Assembly (NCBI RefSeq): GCF_015832195.1
Contig: NC_052045.1
Location: 5,952,001 to 6,016,000, forward strand
From: Motacilla alba alba
Taxonomy: Eukaryota; Chordata; Aves; Passeriformes; Motacillidae
Length of the DNA: 64,000 nt
Reading direction: 5' to 3'
Part shown: positions 21,223 to 33,075 of the stretch, one piece after another
Position numbering within the stretch: position 1 is the first letter of the stretch
Layout: each line of letters begins with the position of its first letter
Notes under the pieces: generated by a model
What the model was told of the DNA's origin: nothing
Database searches by the model: none
Seen by the model: the letters and a program-made list of their open reading frames with translations, nothing else
Position numbers and translations under genes: made by a program

Positions 21223-22171
21223 GTTCTGCCACAGCAAAACAAACCCAATAAAAATGAAGCCAAGAAGTACCATGGCTTCTTTCACGGTGCAGGGAGTTGA
21301 TTCCCGAGCTGACGCTCCCTTTGGAACAGAGCCCTTGTGGGGTGGGAGCGGTGGGAGGTGACAGCAAAGAGACACCCGGGCTCCTCCCCTCTGCTGAAAC
21401 AAACACGTGTTCCGTGGAGAAACCAGCAGAGTTTCCAGAGGCAGGGGCTGTGTCTGACAGCAGTTTTACACGCTCCCAGCACACAGGATACCTGATCCTG
21501 ACGGGAGCTTTGGGATGCTGCTGCAGCACACGCCATGCATAGCAATAACGCTAATGAATCCCGTCCCTAATTGTGCCACTCCCGGGGGTGACAGGAGCTC
21601 CCTGTCCCAAGCCCTGCTCGGGGGGAGGGAAGGGGGGGTTGCTGTGGAGATGCCTTGAGGGATCCTACACTTTGGAGCCTGACTTCAGGTGCAGAACGAA
21701 CAGTCCGGAGAGACAAAGCTGCCCTTCTCATGGAAATGCCTCTGGTGGTGCCGGGAAGGGAGGGAGGGAACCAGAGGGTCTCTAGCCATAGAGATGCAGC
21801 ATTGTTTCCCAGTAATTAGCATGTTTTCCAAAGCTTTCCACAAGTCACCAGCAGCCTTTTAAGGGGATTTTGCCAAGGAGCATTTAAATGGAAATCCCCT
21901 GGAGAGACAGATCCTCTGTTGGGGTCTCTCTGGAAGGTAGCTGCTTCCCAGGGGAAAACAGCCCCCACCTGCTCAGTGGGTTCATGTGGATCTCAGATCC
22001 GGGGGGTTTTCATGTGTGCCAGTATGGGGACAGCATTCCTGGCTGCAGCCCCAGCTCCTGCTCCTGCATGGATACAGGATGGTCACTGCTGCTCCCTGCC
22101 CTCTGCCCGGGCTCACAGTGCCCAGGGGCTCCCAGGGCACAGACACACAAGTGACTTCCCAAGGGAGTAAA
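21223..22171. other. Unique noncoding sequence, no gene seen
   Basis: GC-rich sequence without recognised repeats. No coding support. Confidence 0.5.
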
Positions 22172-22241
22172 ACCATGGAATCACGGAATACTCTAACTAG
22201 GTGAAGTCCCTTCCAACCCCAAGCATGCTGTGATTCCATGT
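22172..22241. mobile_element. Two CR1 3' tips in inverted orientation
   Basis: CATGGAATCAC at 22174-22184 and its exact reverse complement GTGATTCCATG at 22230-22240 bound a 45-bp interior. The left arm resembles an antisense CR1 tip. The right part (AAGTCCCTTCCAACCCC before GTGATTCCATG) is a sense tip. Either two tiny CR1 relics abut, or one copy was rearranged. Confidence 0.65.
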
Positions 22242-23189
22242 GTGGAGCAGCACAGTCCCAGTGGTCATCCAGATGAGCAACACCAGGTCCCTAAGCTGGC
22301 ATTTGGAGACAGAAATGACATCACCTGGTGGCCAGAAATGGTGGAGACCCTGCAGCAACACCCCACAGCTCCATCCAGGTGCAGGTACAGAGGCAGGGAG
22401 AGGTGTAGATGCGGGTACAGGTGCAGGCAGACACCCATGGGCAGCCCTGAGAGGTGTGGGCAGTGAGTGCCAGTCCCAGTGCTGCTCCCAGGGTGGCCAG
22501 GCTGGATGTCCCCCCCGGATGAAGATCCTCCGGCAGTCTCACGTTGCCCTTCACCACTCTTTTTCCCAGCCTTGTGGCAATTCAGACGTTCCCTACCAAA
22601 ACCCTTTGTGACTCTCCCAGCTGAAGGGCTCAGTGACCAAACTGCTGCATCTGACTCAACCCCCCCCTCACTTTCCCACATGAAGGAAGCTGCAATTTTG
22701 CTCCTTTCCTCCAGGATGAGGAATTTCAGCCCAGTTTATTGTGCAGGACTGTATCTGGGAGATTTTCCTGGCCTGGTGATTTATGCCAGGGCCTGAGTTA
22801 TAACTCCCATTTCTGTTTAAAAGCTAAACACTCCAATAGTGGGGACTATTACTGTCAGCACGTCCCAGCTCCCAAGATCCAATCGAGCCAGAGCCGACAT
22901 TATCTGGGTGTTTGTCTGCCTGATGGAGCTGCCTTGCTTTTCCCTCCCTCACATATTGCTGTCTCAAGGACTGTTTTCCAAGCAACAATTCATGTCTCCT
23001 TCAGTCATCAGCGAAAACAATCAAGCTCAATTTTATTTTTGGCAGAAATCAAATGCTAAATGAGATCTCGGAATCATAAACAAGAGTGATGCCGACAAAT
23101 CAGAGGGAATTCAGGGAAGAGAGGCACAGATGATGAAGGGGCAGGAGGGATTGATGATGGGGAAAGATTAAAATAAGGAAATACAGCCA
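22242..23189. other. Unique noncoding sequence, no gene seen
   Basis: A short run of GCAGGTACAGAGGC-like variants (about 22380-22430) gives a weak local repeat. The stretch 22950-23090 is AT-richer. No gene is supported. Confidence 0.5.
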
Positions 23190-23340
23190 GGCCCAGAGAA
23201 GACTAACAGGGAATATAATGGCTGTCTAGGAATATCTGAAGGGTGTAAACACTGAAAAGGAAGAAATATTGTCCAGAATGGCCCAAAAGCAGTGGAGCTA
23301 TGAATAAAGGTGATGAAACTCAACACAGGGAAATTCAGCC
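23190..23340 (+). mobile_element. Old CR1 LINE fragment, sense, internal
   Basis: It contains CCCAGAGAAGACTAACAGGG, ATATAATGGCTGTCTAGGAA, then TATCTGAAGGGTG and GTCCAGAATGGCCC. This matches the CR1 segment that lies upstream of the terminal region. Both ends are truncated and it is clearly diverged. Confidence 0.8.
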
Positions 23341-23634
23341 TGAACACCAGCAGAGCTTTTCCCCATTTCTGCTGATCTGGCCTCTCCCAAGGAAGGCAGG
23401 ATAAACACTGTGCTTGAGTGTTCTGAGCCTGCCAAGGAGAACATCCCCTCAATAAATAATTGGCACTGGAACATTTTCAGCTTTCTACTCTTTCCTCATA
23501 AGCAGCTGAGATGAATGAATATTCCATGATGGAGAGTTTACTCAGTGAATCTGGCTGTGGACATCACTCACACTCCACTGGTGAATGGATCACACTTCCC
23601 TTCAATTCATCTCAGATTGCTCTTACCTGGTTCA
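23341..23634. other. Unique noncoding sequence, nothing identified
   Basis: It may include further diverged CR1 sequence up to about 23400. The rest shows nothing recognisable. Confidence 0.45.
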
Positions 23635-23655
23635 TTTTTTTTTTTTTTTTTTTTT
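23635..23655. repeat. Poly-T run, 21 bases
   Basis: An uninterrupted T run after GGTTCA. On the minus strand it reads as a poly-A tail, so it could be the tail of a retrocopy lying to the right. No retrocopy was recognised there. Confidence 0.9.
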
Positions 23656-24049
23656 GGCAAAGGGTAGTACTGGATGCACTGAGTGCCCTTGGAGAGCTCT
23701 CTGTGCTGGTGGGTCCTGTATCTGCCAGCTTTCCACAGAAAAAGGAAAAGTCTCCTGCCCGCTGTCCTGGCACGGCCTCCCCTGGGACACAGGGGTGCAG
23801 TGGGGAAGTTTATCTTTTGCAGGAACTCTGCTTCTGCCTCCAGCTCATGCTGTGTTGGAGCTCCTGGATTTGAGGTCTGGGGGGGATGTGCAGCCTCTTG
23901 GCACAGTGAGAGTTGTTTGGGTTATTCCAGAGCTGGCAACGGGCTCATTACCCGGCCCCACTGGCCAACAGAGAGCCAAAACCCCTGTGTCAAAGAGCCA
24001 GGACCCACCTGGAGTCCTGCTAAGCTGTTCAGAGCCCTTTTTGGACCAG
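23656..24049. other. Unique noncoding sequence after the poly-T run
   Basis: If the poly-T is a tail, this would be the body of a minus-strand retrocopy. The minus-strand translation shows nothing I recognise. Confidence 0.4.
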
Positions 24050-24162
24050 TCACAGAATCCCAGAACCACTGAGGCTGGGAAAGATCTCCAGGACCATTGA
24101 GTCCAACCTGTGACCAATCGCCACCTTGTCACCCAGCCCAGAGCACTGAGTGCTCCCAAGGG
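24050..24162 (-). mobile_element. CR1 LINE 3' end, antisense
   Basis: It begins CACAGAATCCCAGAACCACT, then GAGGCTGGGAAAGATCTCC, GAGTCCAACCTGTGACCAAT and CACCTTGTCACCC, and ends CAGAGCACTGAGTGC. It belongs to the same subgroup as the sense copy at 9.7-9.8 kb. Confidence 0.93.
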
Positions 24163-24308
24163 CACCACCAGTCCTGCTCCCTCACCTCCTGGCACTGGTC
24201 CCAGTCATCCCAGTGCCTGGATGATCCCTCCTGATGCCCACGATGACTCGCACACTGCTCTGTGCACACACGAGCCACCACAGCTGCTCACTCCAGCCCT
24301 GCCTCTGC

Positions 24309-24426
24309 CACGTGTCACACGGGGCTGTCCCAGAGTGTGGCCCCCCAGCTCAGCCCCCCCAGACCCCCACGTGTCACACGGGGCTGTCCCAGAGTGTGGT
24401 CCCCAGGGGAAGCCCCCCAGGCCGGG
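24309..24426. repeat. Tandem duplication, 59-bp unit, 2 copies
   Basis: CACGTGTCACACGGGGCTGT followed by CCCAGAGTGTGG occurs at 24309 and again at 24368, separated by C-rich spacer. The shared part is about 32 bp and nearly identical, so the duplication appears recent. Confidence 0.85.
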
Positions 24427-24582
24427 TGGGTCCCCAGCAGTCCCAGCTGTGTCCCGAGGCCACCGTGGGGTTTGTGCTCCCCGAGTCGCTGGCTCAGACT
24501 GCTCAGGGTAAAGAATATCAAACCAGGAATAATGCAAATTCAAACTGCCAGCCCGTGTTTGGGGCAGATAAACAGCAGGGGA

Positions 24583-24641
24583 AGGATGGATGGATGGATG
24601 GATGGATGGATGGATGGATGGATGGATGGATGGATGGATGG
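24583..24641. repeat. Microsatellite (GGAT)n, about 14 copies
   Basis: An uninterrupted GGAT run, the longest pure microsatellite in the window. It is the reverse complement of the 3653-3697 motif. At this length it is likely to be polymorphic. Confidence 0.98.
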
Positions 24642-24930
24642 GGTGGGAATGGAGGAACTTCCCAGGGCAGCCTGCGGAGCTGCACTCAGGGCTGCAGGGA
24701 CACACCAACCACACCAGGCAGTGCCGGGGGACACCCACCAAGTCTGTCACCCATTCCACTATGGGGATCCCATGTTCCCAATGTGCTTCTGCCCCAGTGG
24801 TGGAGATGGTGCAGGGAACACTGAGCTGTTTCCCTAACAGGCATCACAGAGCCAGAGGGGGGAGAGGACAGAGCAGTGCAGCTGGTGGAGCAGCACAAAC
24901 TGCCTTCCTTTGTCATTCAGTAACGTTCCT
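24642..24930. other. Unique noncoding sequence, nothing identified
   Basis: GC-rich, no repeat and no gene. Confidence 0.5.
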
Positions 24931-24998
24931 GGTTTTCTCCTTCCTTTTTTTCACTTTCTTTTCCTTTTTCTGGTCTTTTTTTTTTTTTTCTCTTTTTC
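24931..24998. repeat. T-rich pyrimidine tract
   Basis: About 70 bp, almost entirely C and T, with a run of 14 T near its right part. It has no purine-rich counterpart nearby. It could be a decayed poly-T tail or simple low complexity. Confidence 0.8.
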
Positions 24999-27423
24999 CA
25001 TGACAAACGGTTTTGTGCTGGAAACAAAATAGTTTTTATGAAGAACTAAATCACCATAAAAGCTTACCTGTACAGTCCCTTGTTCCCTCTGATCTGGTTA
25101 AAGATGAGGACACCTCAGGATGGTCCTGCTCCTTTCCCTGTGCTGCTGGGGAAGGCTCCTGACTGTGTCTGAGCCACCCTCTGCCCCAGCAGTGCTCAGG
25201 GGGGGTCACGGTTTGTGCTCTCACCTTAAAATAAAAGACCAGAAGCTCTGGGAGCCACAGGGAGCTGAACCATCAGGGGACTGGGATGCTCCTGTTCTTG
25301 GGGTATAGGGGCCTCCAGCAGGAGCATCCCCATGTCACCCTTCTCCAGAGCCCCAGTGCCAGTGGAGTGGTCCCAGGGGTTCCTCTGGTCAGGAGAGCTC
25401 CAGCCCTGCCACTTCCACCAGGGGCTCACCCAGGCTGCTCCACAGGGAAGCCCAGAAGAGCCCAAATAGGAAACACATTGGGGATTAGTGGGAGAGATAA
25501 TTCCAGCAGACGGGGCCGGGCTGGCCTTGATTAGTGCAAATCACAGCGATCGCTGCTGGTTGCAATCCCAGCAGAAGCAATTCCTTTTTTATTGTGATTT
25601 CTTCCTGATTGTGTTTGGGGTTTTTCTCCCTCTGGTGTGGAGTTGAAGCGACCTTGACGTGTAGTTTAGGATCAGATCTGGCCCTGTCAGGGAATTGCTG
25701 TAATCTGATTACACAGGACTGTCCCCCACGTCTGTGACACGACGGCTTCAATTGCACTTGAACTGTCCGAAAACTTCCTTTGTTTTATTGAACAAGCAGA
25801 AATATTTCACTTGAACACATCTTGGGCTCTCATTAGCAGGAGCAGCGCCTCGGTCCCACTTTGCACTGGGGGTGTGTGGCAGCTGAAGGCATTCAGCTAA
25901 ACCTCCCTCAGGCGTGGCAGCAATGCCAGCCAGGTGGTGCCACGGGGACAATTTGGGCAATCCAAGCAGCAGGTGCTAGTCAAGCCCCTGTCAGAGAGCC
26001 CAGCTGCTCTAGTTAGATGTTCCCATGGGTCCTGGGACAGGTCCTGGGATGTCCCCTGGGATGGCTCTGCCAGGCTGGAGGGTCCCTTGTGCCTGGGGTG
26101 GCTGTGCCAGGCTGTGCCCAGGGTGCTGCAGGGAGAGGCTGAGGCAGCTCCCAGCCCTTCCCTCTGTGCTCCCCACATTCCTACCCATGCTCCTGTTCCC
26201 ACCAGCCATCACCTGCTGGGATCTGGTGATTTCTCAGAGGAGCCAAAAACCCTCCAAGCAATTAAATGAACTCCTGCACAAGCCAGTGCTCACTGCAGGG
26301 ACACACTGGGGCCGGTGCCAGATGAGCAGCCCCACTCCAAGCAGAGCTGGGACAGCAGTTCCAGTGTCCTGGGAGCCCCAGAGGGCTCTCTGATTTGGGG
26401 AGAGTTGGCAGCAAGGGCCAGGGGTGCCAGCTGGGCTGGTGACCCCAAATGCAACTGCAGCATTTGCAAATGTATCAAAGTATCCCAGAGGGTGAGGGTA
26501 GGGGGTGTTCCTTTGTTTAATTGCAGGATGGTTTCTTTATCTGAAAGAAGGGATAATTAGTGCCTTCTGGAAGAGCCAGCCCTTCCCTGGGCACGGAGCA
26601 GGCTGCAGAGAGGTCCCTGGGCAGGAGCTCAGCCCACGAGCAGCCCTTTTCCTCACCACCTTCCCTTTGTCCATCCTGATCCATTTAGGATCTCTGCTCA
26701 TTCATCCCTACACTTCTCTCCCCCTCTCCCTGCCCGTCAGATTTCACCCTCCCTTCCTACCTGGAGAGATGGAATTGGAAGGTTTTGAGAAGCACTTTTG
26801 GAGACAGCCCTCACCCTTTGTTTCTCCGATGGCATCTGGTGATAATAACAGCGCAGCAGCCCCAGACCTCCTGGCTTCAATTACTTTACAGGATCAGCTA
26901 ATCCCAGTTAAAATTACCTTTGTAACTGAAGGATAATTGTAAATCAGGCTCTCTCCTGCACTCGGGTGTGCTGAGAAATGGTTGCTGAGATGCTCCATGT
27001 GCCAAGGTTGCAGAGATCAGCGGATGAGGAGCAGGCGCAGGGAGATGCTGTCCCAGAAGGTTGGTTTTCCTTTTCAAAGCAAATTCCAAACAGATGGGCC
27101 CTTTTTTTCCCGTGGCTCTGTGGAGAGGATGGGATTGAAGTGATGGAAAGGAGACATTTCACAAGGGTTTTTGCCTGGGTGATTTTCAGTCTCCAAGGGT
27201 TCTCCCAGGGTTGCTCCATGAGGAGGCTGATGCAGAGGTTGGCTCAGGACAGCTCTGGCAGTGCCCTCCTGCCTCAGGATTCTGGAGCAGTGTCCCAGGG
27301 CAGCTGTGCACCCCCCAAAACCCCAGTGCAGAGCCCCAGGCCCAGGGAAACACCACATGAGGCTGCAGGCAGGGTGAGGTTTGCCCCCCTTTGTTGTTCT
27401 CAGCAGTGACTGCAGCAGGGGAA
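24999..27423. other. Unique noncoding sequence, no gene seen
   Basis: No transposon is recognised over 2.4 kb. The candidate element at 25520-25830 is listed separately. The stretch 26820-26940 is AT-richer (GATAATAACAGC, AAAATTACC) without clear identity. Confidence 0.5.
25520..25830. promoter_or_regulatory. Candidate conserved noncoding element
   Basis: Repeat-free. It has ATTAGTGCAAATCACAG (an octamer-like core), GCGATCGC, CTGTAATCTGATTACACAGG with an imperfect palindrome around TGTAATCTGATTACA, GACGTGTAGTTTAGG and TTTTATTGAACAAGC. Several CpGs persist in an otherwise AT-richer block, which can indicate constraint. Function is unknown. Confidence 0.35.
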
Positions 27424-27688
27424 GGTCTGGGACAAGGGTGATGGGTTTAAACTGAAGGAGGGTGAAGTCAGATTGGATATATTTTTTTAAATGAGAGTGG
27501 TAAAGCCCTGGCACAGCTTGCCCAGAGAAGCTGTGGCTGCCCCTGGATCCCTGGAAGTGTCCAAGGCCAGGTTGGATGGAGCTTGGAGCAACCTGGGCTA
27601 GTGGAAGGTGGCCCTGCCCATGGCAGGGAGTGAGATGGGCTTTAAGGTTCCTTTCCAACCCATCCTAGGATTCCATGATTCCATGATC
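27424..27688 (+). mobile_element. CR1 LINE 3' region, sense
   Basis: It contains GACAAGGGTGATGGGTTTAA, ACTGAAGGAGGGTGAAGTCA, GATTGGATATATTTTTTTAA and GAGAAGCTGTGGCTGCCCC. GGCCAGGTTGGATGGAGC follows, then CCCTGCCCATGGCAGGGAG, and the end is GATTCCATGATTCCATGATC. It is one of the most complete 3' copies in the window. Confidence 0.96.
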
Positions 27689-30600
27689 TCTTCTCTTGCT
27701 GGAGCCTCCCTGGGCTTTCCACCACCTCACAGTCTCAGGACATCTCTCTGGAACTGCCACCAAGCAAATCCTGCCACGATTCTTCCTTCCATGGCAGATA
27801 AATCTCTCCTGAACTGCTTTATCCCACCACTGTGTTCTGCTTTATCACTCTGACCTTACAGTAACTTCCATGGCAGCTTCTGCAAATTGTTCCTTTAAAA
27901 GCTGACATTCCCTGGCTGTGACCCAGCTCTCGTTGTGGTCACCTCCTCCTCCCTGCCCAGCCCTCCTGCCAGCCTTGCCCTAGCATCCACGGCAATTTCA
28001 CCACCTGCCCCTGAGCAGCAAATTTATTTTCCCTGGCAGTTTAGCTGTAAGCCCTGATGAAGGATCAGACAGACTCTAAAGGCTCAAAGACTCAATAAAC
28101 TTTATTAAGTCCATGACAAGCTGAACACTCTCCCCACAGGCTCTGATATGGCCCCAGGTTTCAGGAATTGCTTGGTGCATCCCACAGAAAACCCCAGCCC
28201 AGCATTGTTTGGCAGAACTTATCCACAACTGCAGAACAGATCTCTAAAAAAAATAATAAATGAGGCAGGTGTATTCCAAGATAAATCATCTGGTCAGGTG
28301 CTGCCAAGAACAGCACGGAGTTAATCCTGAGCACATAACTCTTCCTGTGAGCTGCCGTGGGGCCGTGTCCTGTGACCACAGTGGTGCCATCGGGGCAGCT
28401 CAGCTGCCTTCAGCTCCCTGGCAGGGACAGAGAACCCCAAAACTCCCACCCGTTGTCCCAGTGAGGGTGGGGCACACGCTGTGGGGCAGACCAGGGTAAT
28501 ACAAGAGCAGAGCAGCTCTGCCCCTCTCCCTGTGTGCAGGATGCTCCTTTCTCCCTCCAGTCCAAGGGTTTGACAGTGCAGGGAGAGGGAGCAGGAGAGG
28601 AGGCCTGCCCAGGGAATTTTCCTAATTAAAGTAAGGGTTAAACCCAGCACAACACACTGGGAAAACAAAAAGCAGCAATTCCACTAGCAGCCTGTTCTTG
28701 CACCGGGGCTCCAGTAAAGGTTTGTGATGTCTGGAGTTCGCTGAGAACTTTCCCAAAGAAAGATAAAAATGGGGGAATAGTGGCATGATCAATGTTGCTA
28801 TTTTGTCCTCCTCAAATTGTTTTTCTTGTGTAAGTGTAGCCCAGCACTCTGGTGCCATTAGGCCTCTCCCCTATTTTTCAGTCTGCTTTATGAAAGCTAT
28901 TGATCTCCAGCTGCTCGAGGATCCGTCAGCCCCGGCTCATCCCAGCCCATTACAGACTCTGCTCTCCACGGTGACGAGGGATCAATGCTGTCCTGGGCAC
29001 GCTCACACTCCAGCCACAGTGTGCCTGTATTGATCTGTGGGTCCTGAGCTACCCGGGGACACTGGCAGGTGACAGGGGTGCCTGAGGCAGCGGGGAGCAG
29101 GCTCAGATCACCCGGCAAAGCTCTGCTCCAGCACCAGATCTGCCTCTCTGCTGCTGGGCTCGCCTTAACGAGCTTTGATTTGCCTCTTCCAGCAAGTAAA
29201 TAATTGTGTAAGGCCGGGAGCCTGCTCAGAGGGAGGATGAGGGGGAAGGCAGAGGCTTTTTCCTGTTTCCAGTCACAAGCTCGCGATGTTCTGTAGAGGA
29301 GTCTGTGCTGGCTCCATCCACCCTCCCTGCCCCGTTCCCTCAGCACCTGAGGGGTGCAGGTCATTGTGCAGGGCCAGAGAGGATTAAGGAGATGTTCACA
29401 AGTTATCTGGGATGGATTTACATGAGTTTCTTCAAAAACAGACCCCAGGGGGCTCCGTGGCTGGAATGTGTGCCCAGGGAGAGCCGGCATGCCACAGTCC
29501 CAAGACTCAGGGACCAGCCTCGTCCCATGGGTGTTTTATTCTCTGTTTTGAATCACATCACCAAAGCTGGAGGCTGTTCATGGGCAATTTTGAGTCAAAA
29601 CCAAGAAGAATTATTCTATTAACCAGGTTACCATGAATAATGCAATCCTGCTGCAGAGGTGGAGGTGGCAGCTCTTGCAGATGTCAAAAGGGTTTTGCTG
29701 AAGGGGTGGAAGTTTTGGTGTTGATGGGAGCAGAGTGCCCAGAGTGCCTGACGCAGGGCTACTGCTGGTGTCCAGCAAAATATTTTCCGAAAACTGCTAG
29801 AAGGGATCAAATCCTGCATCAGCTACTGCAGCTGATTGTCCCCATCTCCATCCTCCTGCCCACAGCAGCCAAACTGGTGAGGAGCATCTCCATCCACGCC
29901 AGCACAGCAGCCAGGCTTGGCCAGCCCGGGAGAACCTCATTTCACAAGGTGGCAATTAAAATTTTATGCTCTGAGTTTTCCCTGAATGATTTTGAACCAT
30001 CTTTTCTGATGACTTCCTAGTAGCAAGTTGAGTAAATTAGAATCTGAATGCAATCAACATCCTTGATTCCGACGCCAGCCGGGGTCCGTCGGGGAGGCTG
30101 CGTCTGAGCAGCTCTGCCTGACGAAGAAGGTCAAGGGCTTGGGGTCCTTGGAGGCTTTGCCCTTGGAGTATTGTCAGAGAGGGAAAGAAACAGCAGAAAG
30201 TAGGACACAGTCCCCCAAGTAGCAGAGAAATCCCACCCTGCTCAGCAAACTTCACTTCTTTCCCTCATCTGTGTGCTTTCTGTCACGTCTCAGAGATGGG
30301 GCTGAGATGATAAATGAATACAGGAGCTGCAGCAGCAGCCGAACCAGAATCAGCCTGTTCCTGTCTGTGGGGCCTGAGAGGGCACAGGGGCGATGCTCAG
30401 TACCCACGGCAGGGCCAGGGGTGCTCTCAGGTCACTCCTGAGATCTCGTTCCCTGAATCCACTCCCTCTCCTCTCCACCACTGCCTGGCCATCCCCGAGC
30501 TCCCAGCAGTGCCCACTGCTCCTGGTGGCTCCGTGCTTCCATCTCCACCTGCAGCAAGGTGACGGCTCTGTGGGAAGGTCCTCGGGAGCTTTCGGCATCC

Positions 30601-31369
30601 ATCTCCCCCACACCTGATCAGTCTGTTCAACCCCCCGCAGCACGAGCTGTGCAGTGCTCAGCAGGGCTCAGGAGGCACCAAGGACACAGGGAAGGACACG
30701 TTTCTGGGCTCAGGACCAGCAGAAGACACAGTCGGGGCGTGGGCCATGTGCCCTGCACACACAGGGATGTGCCATCCCTGCTGGCACTGGGGACGCTCCA
30801 CTGGGGCAGCCTCACAAACACACAGCTCTGAAACTCCCAGAGCAGAGCCCCGAGGAGAAACTTTGGATGAAGACAATCCTGCTACACGAGGAGAGGGGTG
30901 GGAGAGTTTTCCTTTCCAGTTACCAGCTCGGAGGCTCTGAAATGCTGCAGCTGCAGGGGAGTGGGGTCACATCCTGAGCTTACGATGGCTGGGCTCAGCC
31001 TTTAATAAACCACAAAATGGCTCAGGGAGGGGCTGCTGACAGCCCACACTCCGGCACCAGTCCTGGTAAACTCAGCTTGCACCCAGCACCACCATGGGAC
31101 ATCAGGGATGGGACCCTCCTTGGTGGGGAGATACCCAGGGATGTGCCAGTGGCCGTGGGCAGGTGATGTCCAGGATCACCTCAGCGAGCGGCCAGGCCCC
31201 TGAGGAGGAGGAGGAGCCATCCCAGAGGCAGGAGCTGTGTCCTGGCACAGGGGAAGAGCAGCTTGGCCACGCCAGGCGCTGTGGTGGGTACCACGGCCGG
31301 GGCTGCTCCATCTCCCGGTGTCCTCCGTGAATGAAAGCCGGGATTGTTTCACCTCCCGCCCCGGAGCCG
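27689..31369. other. CR1-free unique noncoding sequence, no gene seen
   Basis: No repeat element is recognised over 3.7 kb. On the minus strand, near 28092-28105, ACTTAATAAAGTTTATTGAG carries an AATAAA polyadenylation-like signal. Without a coding region upstream it cannot be tied to a gene. The CCTTAACGAGCTTTGATTTG patch at 29163 and the candidate element at 29940-30070 are AT-richer islands. Confidence 0.5.
29940..30070. promoter_or_regulatory. Candidate conserved noncoding element
   Basis: It contains GGCAATTAAAATTTTATGC, TGAATGATTTTGAACC, GAGTAAATTAGAATCTG and GCAATCAACATCC. It is repeat-free, AT-rich and flanked by GC-rich DNA. This is inference from composition. Confidence 0.3.
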
Positions 31370-33075
31370 GAGGTGTGTAAACATTGAGAGCCGCTCCCTG
31401 CAGACTCGGAGCGAGGGAAAAACGAGTTGTTGAAAAGATGACAACCGGTTCTGCCCAGGAGTTCACCTGGTCAGGGAGCGGGGGCGGGAGGAGCAGGGAG
31501 CGAGGGATGGGGAAGGTGGGAGGGCCCCAGGAGGAGAGGAGCTGCTTAGAAAATGGTGTCCTTTATTTTGGGAGCAGAAAATGCTCTCTATCGCTTCCTG
31601 GCATCAAAGGATTTTCACTTTCTTGCTCCTTGAAGAGGGAAAGGCAGGACCGCGGGAGGTGGAGCGGGGCGGGCAGGGGCCGGGCAGGGCCGGCGGATGA
31701 AAAGTTCCCTGTGCGGCTCCGCTCTCCCGGGGGCAATCAGGGCTCGGGAAAAGCCCAGAAAGAGCCTTTATCATGGAGCGTTTAGCGCTGAGGTCATTGC
31801 TGCCCTTCCCCTCTCCAGCCTTCTCCTCCCTCCCGTGCTTGGGGGACCAGGCTCGGGGCTTCCCAGGAAAACCTGCCGTGTCCCGGGTGCTCCCGCCGTG
31901 CTGTGCTGTGGGTGCCTGCTTTGGGGACAGCCACAGCGGGGACACGGCTCCATCAGCGCAGTGTGGGTCAAGGCAGGACCACCGAGGCTCACCCACGCTG
32001 TGCGCGGGGCTCACGCAAAGTCCTTTTTCTCCAGAGGGCTTTCGAGAAAAACTGACATTTGGTAGCAGCTGAGATCCCTCCATCCTTCAAAAGCATTTCC
32101 CCATGGCCGTACAACACTCCAGGGAGGATTTATGCTCCGCCGCTGCTCCCTGGGGATCGGTGTCCCAAGGCACAGAGATTTCTTTTCCACCCAGCGGTGC
32201 CCAAGAGCAGCTGCCCGGGACCGGGTGGCATGAAGGGACAGCCGGCTCCTGCACGTTGTTACCACCTGGTGGCACCAGAAAAGGTTGTCAGAGCAAGAAC
32301 TAATGAATTCCAGTCGCAGTGCTTGGCTTGGGAATTTCCGCGCAGCTTTTTCGGCTCGCTGTGGTTCGCCGTGTGGCTGTTAAACACCGAGTCAGGTTTT
32401 ACAGCCTCAGGGTTAATGTTCGTGGGCTTCAGCCTCGCAGCAGGGGCTGAGCACTCAAATAAGGGGTGGGGGAGCTTCTCTTGCAGGGCTCGGCTCCTGC
32501 ACCCTCCGCCCGCCCAGGGCACCGCGACTCCCCCGGTGACAAGAGTGAGACTCGCCGCCTTCCCGATGGCAGGCACCGATTCTGTGGGATCCGAAACCCT
32601 CTAGGGCGATCCCAAACCTCCCCGGGGCCGGATTGTCCCCTCTGCTTTGGGAGGAGTGAGGCTCAGGGATGGCCGCTGCGACCAGCTGCATCCCAGCAGG
32701 AGAGCTTCGGGGCTGGGGTGGCTCGGTGGGGGAAAACCCATCCGAAATTCCTCCCCAGGCCAGCAGGGAGGTGTCAGCACCGCGGCCCCGGGGGTTGGAC
32801 CTCTAGGAGCAGAGGTCGGGTCCCCGCGGGGCTGCATCGCCGGCTGCTGACAGCAGCTGCATCTCCGGGAGCCTGGAAGTGACCCTAAAACTGTCCAAAC
32901 AAACTGTCCCGTCCCGCATCTCGGCCGGGCGAGGCACAGCCTGTCACTTGCTCTGGGTCCGTGCGGGGGGCAGGAGCTCGGCAGGGCTGTGCGTGTTCTC
33001 CTTCTTCCCGGGAGCATCCCAGAGGGACAGGGCTGGAGCTCCCCGTCACAGCCACGCCGACACCTCGTTCCTCTC
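31370..33075. promoter_or_regulatory. CpG-rich block, possible CpG island
   Basis: CpG dinucleotides are frequent here compared with the surrounding kilobases, with dense spots at 31640-31730, 31860-32000, 32340-32370 and 32750-32850. My rough hand count over 31380-32040 gives an observed/expected ratio near 0.6, which is borderline. A promoter or first exon of an unrecognised transcript is possible. No TATA box, start codon or splice donor could be tied to it. Confidence 0.45.

Noticed and set aside
24205..24837. Frames with Trp-Met-Asp-Gly or Ile-His-Pro-Ser repeats
   Set aside because: They are translations of the (GGAT)n microsatellite.
28050..28130. Possible 3' end of a minus-strand gene or an LTR, because of the AATAAA signal in AATAAAGTTTATTGAG
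   Set aside because: No coding region lies upstream on that strand. I could not find TG...CA ends, a primer-binding site or retroviral coding remnants. The hexamer is common by chance.
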